64,000 bases of DNA from Gammaproteobacteria bacterium (GTDB lineage Bacteria; Pseudomonadota; Gammaproteobacteria; Pseudomonadales; UBA5518), in contig JADIYI010000008.1 of assembly GCA_016705365.1 (NCBI GenBank), positions 1,798,001-1,862,000 of the forward strand, written 5' to 3'. Below are positions 62,578-64,000 of this stretch, piece after piece. A model generated the notes under the pieces. The model was not told the origin of the DNA. It saw nothing but the letters and a program-made list of their open reading frames with translations, and did no database searches. Every line of letters begins with the position of its first letter. Within the stretch, counting starts at the first letter, position 1. A program made the position numbers and the translations under genes.

Positions 62578-64000
62578 GCGCGGCAAGCTCCCCGGCTTTG
62601 CTCGATGTGCCATGCTGGCGCAGCCGCAACGCGTTGGCAACCACCACCAGCGAACTGGCCGACATGCCGATTGCGGCGAGCCACGGAGGCACCAGGCCCG
62701 CGGCCGCGAACGGGATCGAGCTGAAGTTGTACAGCAGCGCCCAGCCGATGTTCTGGCGGATGACGCGCTGGGTGTGGCGCGCCACGCGGATCGCCTCCGG
62801 AATGCGCAGCAAGCCGCTGCCGAGCAGCATGCAGTCGGCGTTGGCCCGGGTCACGTCGGCGGCGTTGGCCATCGCGACGGAAACACCGGCGCCGGCGAGG
62901 ACCGCCACGTCGTTGATGCCATCGCCCACCATCACCACGCGTTTGCCGGCGGCGTGCATCGCGCGCACCGCGGCGAGTTTCTGCCCGGGGGCACACTCGC
63001 CCTGCCATTGCTGCAGCCCGAGCAGCGTGGCGATGCGCCCGGCCTCGGCATTGTTGTCGCCGCTCAGCATGGCGCCGGACAGGCCGAGCCGTGCCAGTTC
63101 CGCGATCGCCTGCGGCGCATCGTCGCGCACGCTGTCGCTGAGGCGAAACCACGCGAGCGCGCGGGTGGTCGAGGCCAGCAGGATCCATTTTCCCGCGCCC
63201 GGAGCAACGCCCGGGGCGAGGCCGGAAGGTGTTGCGAACGCGGCGCTGCCCAGGCGATAACGCGTGCCCTCGATGCGGGCCTCGATGCCGTCGCCGGGGA
63301 ATGCCCGGAAATCCTCGACCGCCAACGTCGGCGGGGTGTCGAAGGCGCCCGCGATCGGATGTTCGGAGTGCGCCTCCATCGCGGCGGCAATGTCGAGGAG
63401 GGCGTCGGCATTGCCGTGGAGCGGCTCCACCGCGGCCAGCCGGATACTGCCGGTGGTGAGGGTGCCGGTCTTGTCGAACACCACGGTATCGGCGTTCGCG
63501 AGTGCCTCCAGCGCGTGGCCTCGGGTCACCAGGAATCCGCGCGTCTTCAAGGCGGTGGTCGCCGCGGTCACCGCGGCCGGCGTTGCCAGGGACAGGGCGC
63601 AGGGACAGCTGACGACCAGCACCGAGAGCACGATTTCCAGCGTCCGTGCGCTGTCGTGCACATACCAGTACCAGCCGGTCAGGGTGGCCAGCACGATCAC
63701 GGTCACCACGAACCAGGAAGAGGCGCGGTCCGCGAGTTGCACGATCGCCGGCTTCTCCTGCTGCGCCCGGTCCACCAGATGCAGGATCGCGCCGAGGCGG
63801 GTCTGCAGGCCGGTGGCGTTCACCTCCACGGTCAGCGAGCCCTCCATATTCAGGGTTCCGGCGCTCACCGTATCGCCCGCCGTCTTGCTGATCGGCATCG
63901 ATTCGCCGCTGATGCTGGATTCATCGACATGGCTGCTGCCGAGGGCCACGCGGCCGTCGGCGGGCAGGGCTTCGCCCGGGCGGATCAGGATCCGGTCACC
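62570..64000 (-). CDS. ccoI: Copper P-type ATPase CcoI/FixI (N-terminus outside window)
   Basis: 477 codons of the C-terminal part are visible. ESSISGESMPISK is the actuator motif, SCPCALSLATPAA the metal-binding membrane CPC motif, FDKTGTLTTG the phosphorylation site, EAHSEHPIAGAF the HP motif and MVGDGINDVAVLA the hinge. These are features of copper ATPases; the adjoining ccoS and SafE genes place it as CcoI, which delivers copper for the cbb3 oxidase. The metal-binding N-terminal domain and first helices lie beyond the window end. Confidence 0.9.
   Translation of the reverse strand, partial: GDRILIRPGEALPADGRVALGSSHVDESSISGESMPISKTAGDTVSAGTLNMEGSLTVEVNATGLQTRLGAILHLVDRAQQEKPAIVQLADRASSWFVVTVIVLATLTGWYWYVHDSARTLEIVLSVLVVSCPCALSLATPAAVTAATTALKTRGFLVTRGHALEALANADTVVFDKTGTLTTGSIRLAAVEPLHGNADALLDIAAAMEAHSEHPIAGAFDTPPTLAVEDFRAFPGDGIEARIEGTRYRLGSAAFATPSGLAPGVAPGAGKWILLASTTRALAWFRLSDSVRDDAPQAIAELARLGLSGAMLSGDNNAEAGRIATLLGLQQWQGECAPGQKLAAVRAMHAAGKRVVMVGDGINDVAVLAGAGVSVAMANAADVTRANADCMLLGSGLLRIPEAIRVARHTQRVIRQNIGWALLYNFSSIPFAAAGLVPPWLAAIGMSASSLVVVANALRLRQHGTSSKAGELAAHG

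Overview
The window looks like chromosomal DNA of a GC-rich, polarly flagellated gammaproteobacterium. The evidence is a FleQ/FleSR flagellar hierarchy with sigma-54 and sigma-28 promoters, a flgMNA-flgBCDEFGHIJKL cluster, the hemN-fnr-ccoIS neighbourhood of cbb3-oxidase organisms, a RegB/RegA redox pair, a PEP-CTERM protein and an arsenosugar gene set. I do not assign a genus.

Layout. 1-11.2 kb: tail of a surface-polysaccharide locus on the plus strand (SLBB export protein, three glycosyltransferase genes, two large multidomain sulfotransferase genes), mostly joined by 4-base stop/start overlaps. 11.4-15.8 kb: an SHP / diheme cytochrome c / cytochrome b operon facing a PepSY protein and an OmpR-type two-component system. 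16.2-22.5 kb: acyl-CoA dehydrogenase, OprC-like copper TonB receptor with a RegA-type operator, RegA, RegB and a CDF transporter. 22.5-27.2 kb: a PEP-CTERM protein with a sigma-54 promoter, tRNA-Arg(CCT), PilZ, GST and three arsenosugar genes. 27.1-48.5 kb: flagellar genes flgN, flgM, flgA, flgB-L, fliT-like, fliD, flaG, fliC, fliS, fleQ, fleS and fleR. 48.6-58.6 kb: a minus-strand signalling cluster of two hybrid kinases with HPt domains, a double-receiver protein and a receiver-EAL phosphodiesterase, with an IS630 relic. 58.7-64 kb: Yip1-family protein, a deleted fnr, hemN with a perfect FNR box, a SafE-family protein, ccoS and the C-terminal part of ccoI.

Two themes run through the region. 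The first is a family of palindromic repeats built from AAAAAGGGGACAGATTTATTTT and its complement. Six clusters lie between 9.5 and 21.8 kb and I saw none elsewhere. Two copies sit in frame inside a sulfotransferase gene, and two enclose a 165-bp element with its own terminal inverted repeats. The second is gene damage: flgK appears to have lost one base, a hybrid kinase is split at a dinucleotide repeat, and fnr lacks an internal block that includes the expected fourth cluster cysteine. These could be real decay or assembly errors. The redox genes (RegBA, FNR box, cbb3 maturation, copper receptor, SHP/DHC) fit a microaerobic lifestyle with tight copper and oxygen control.
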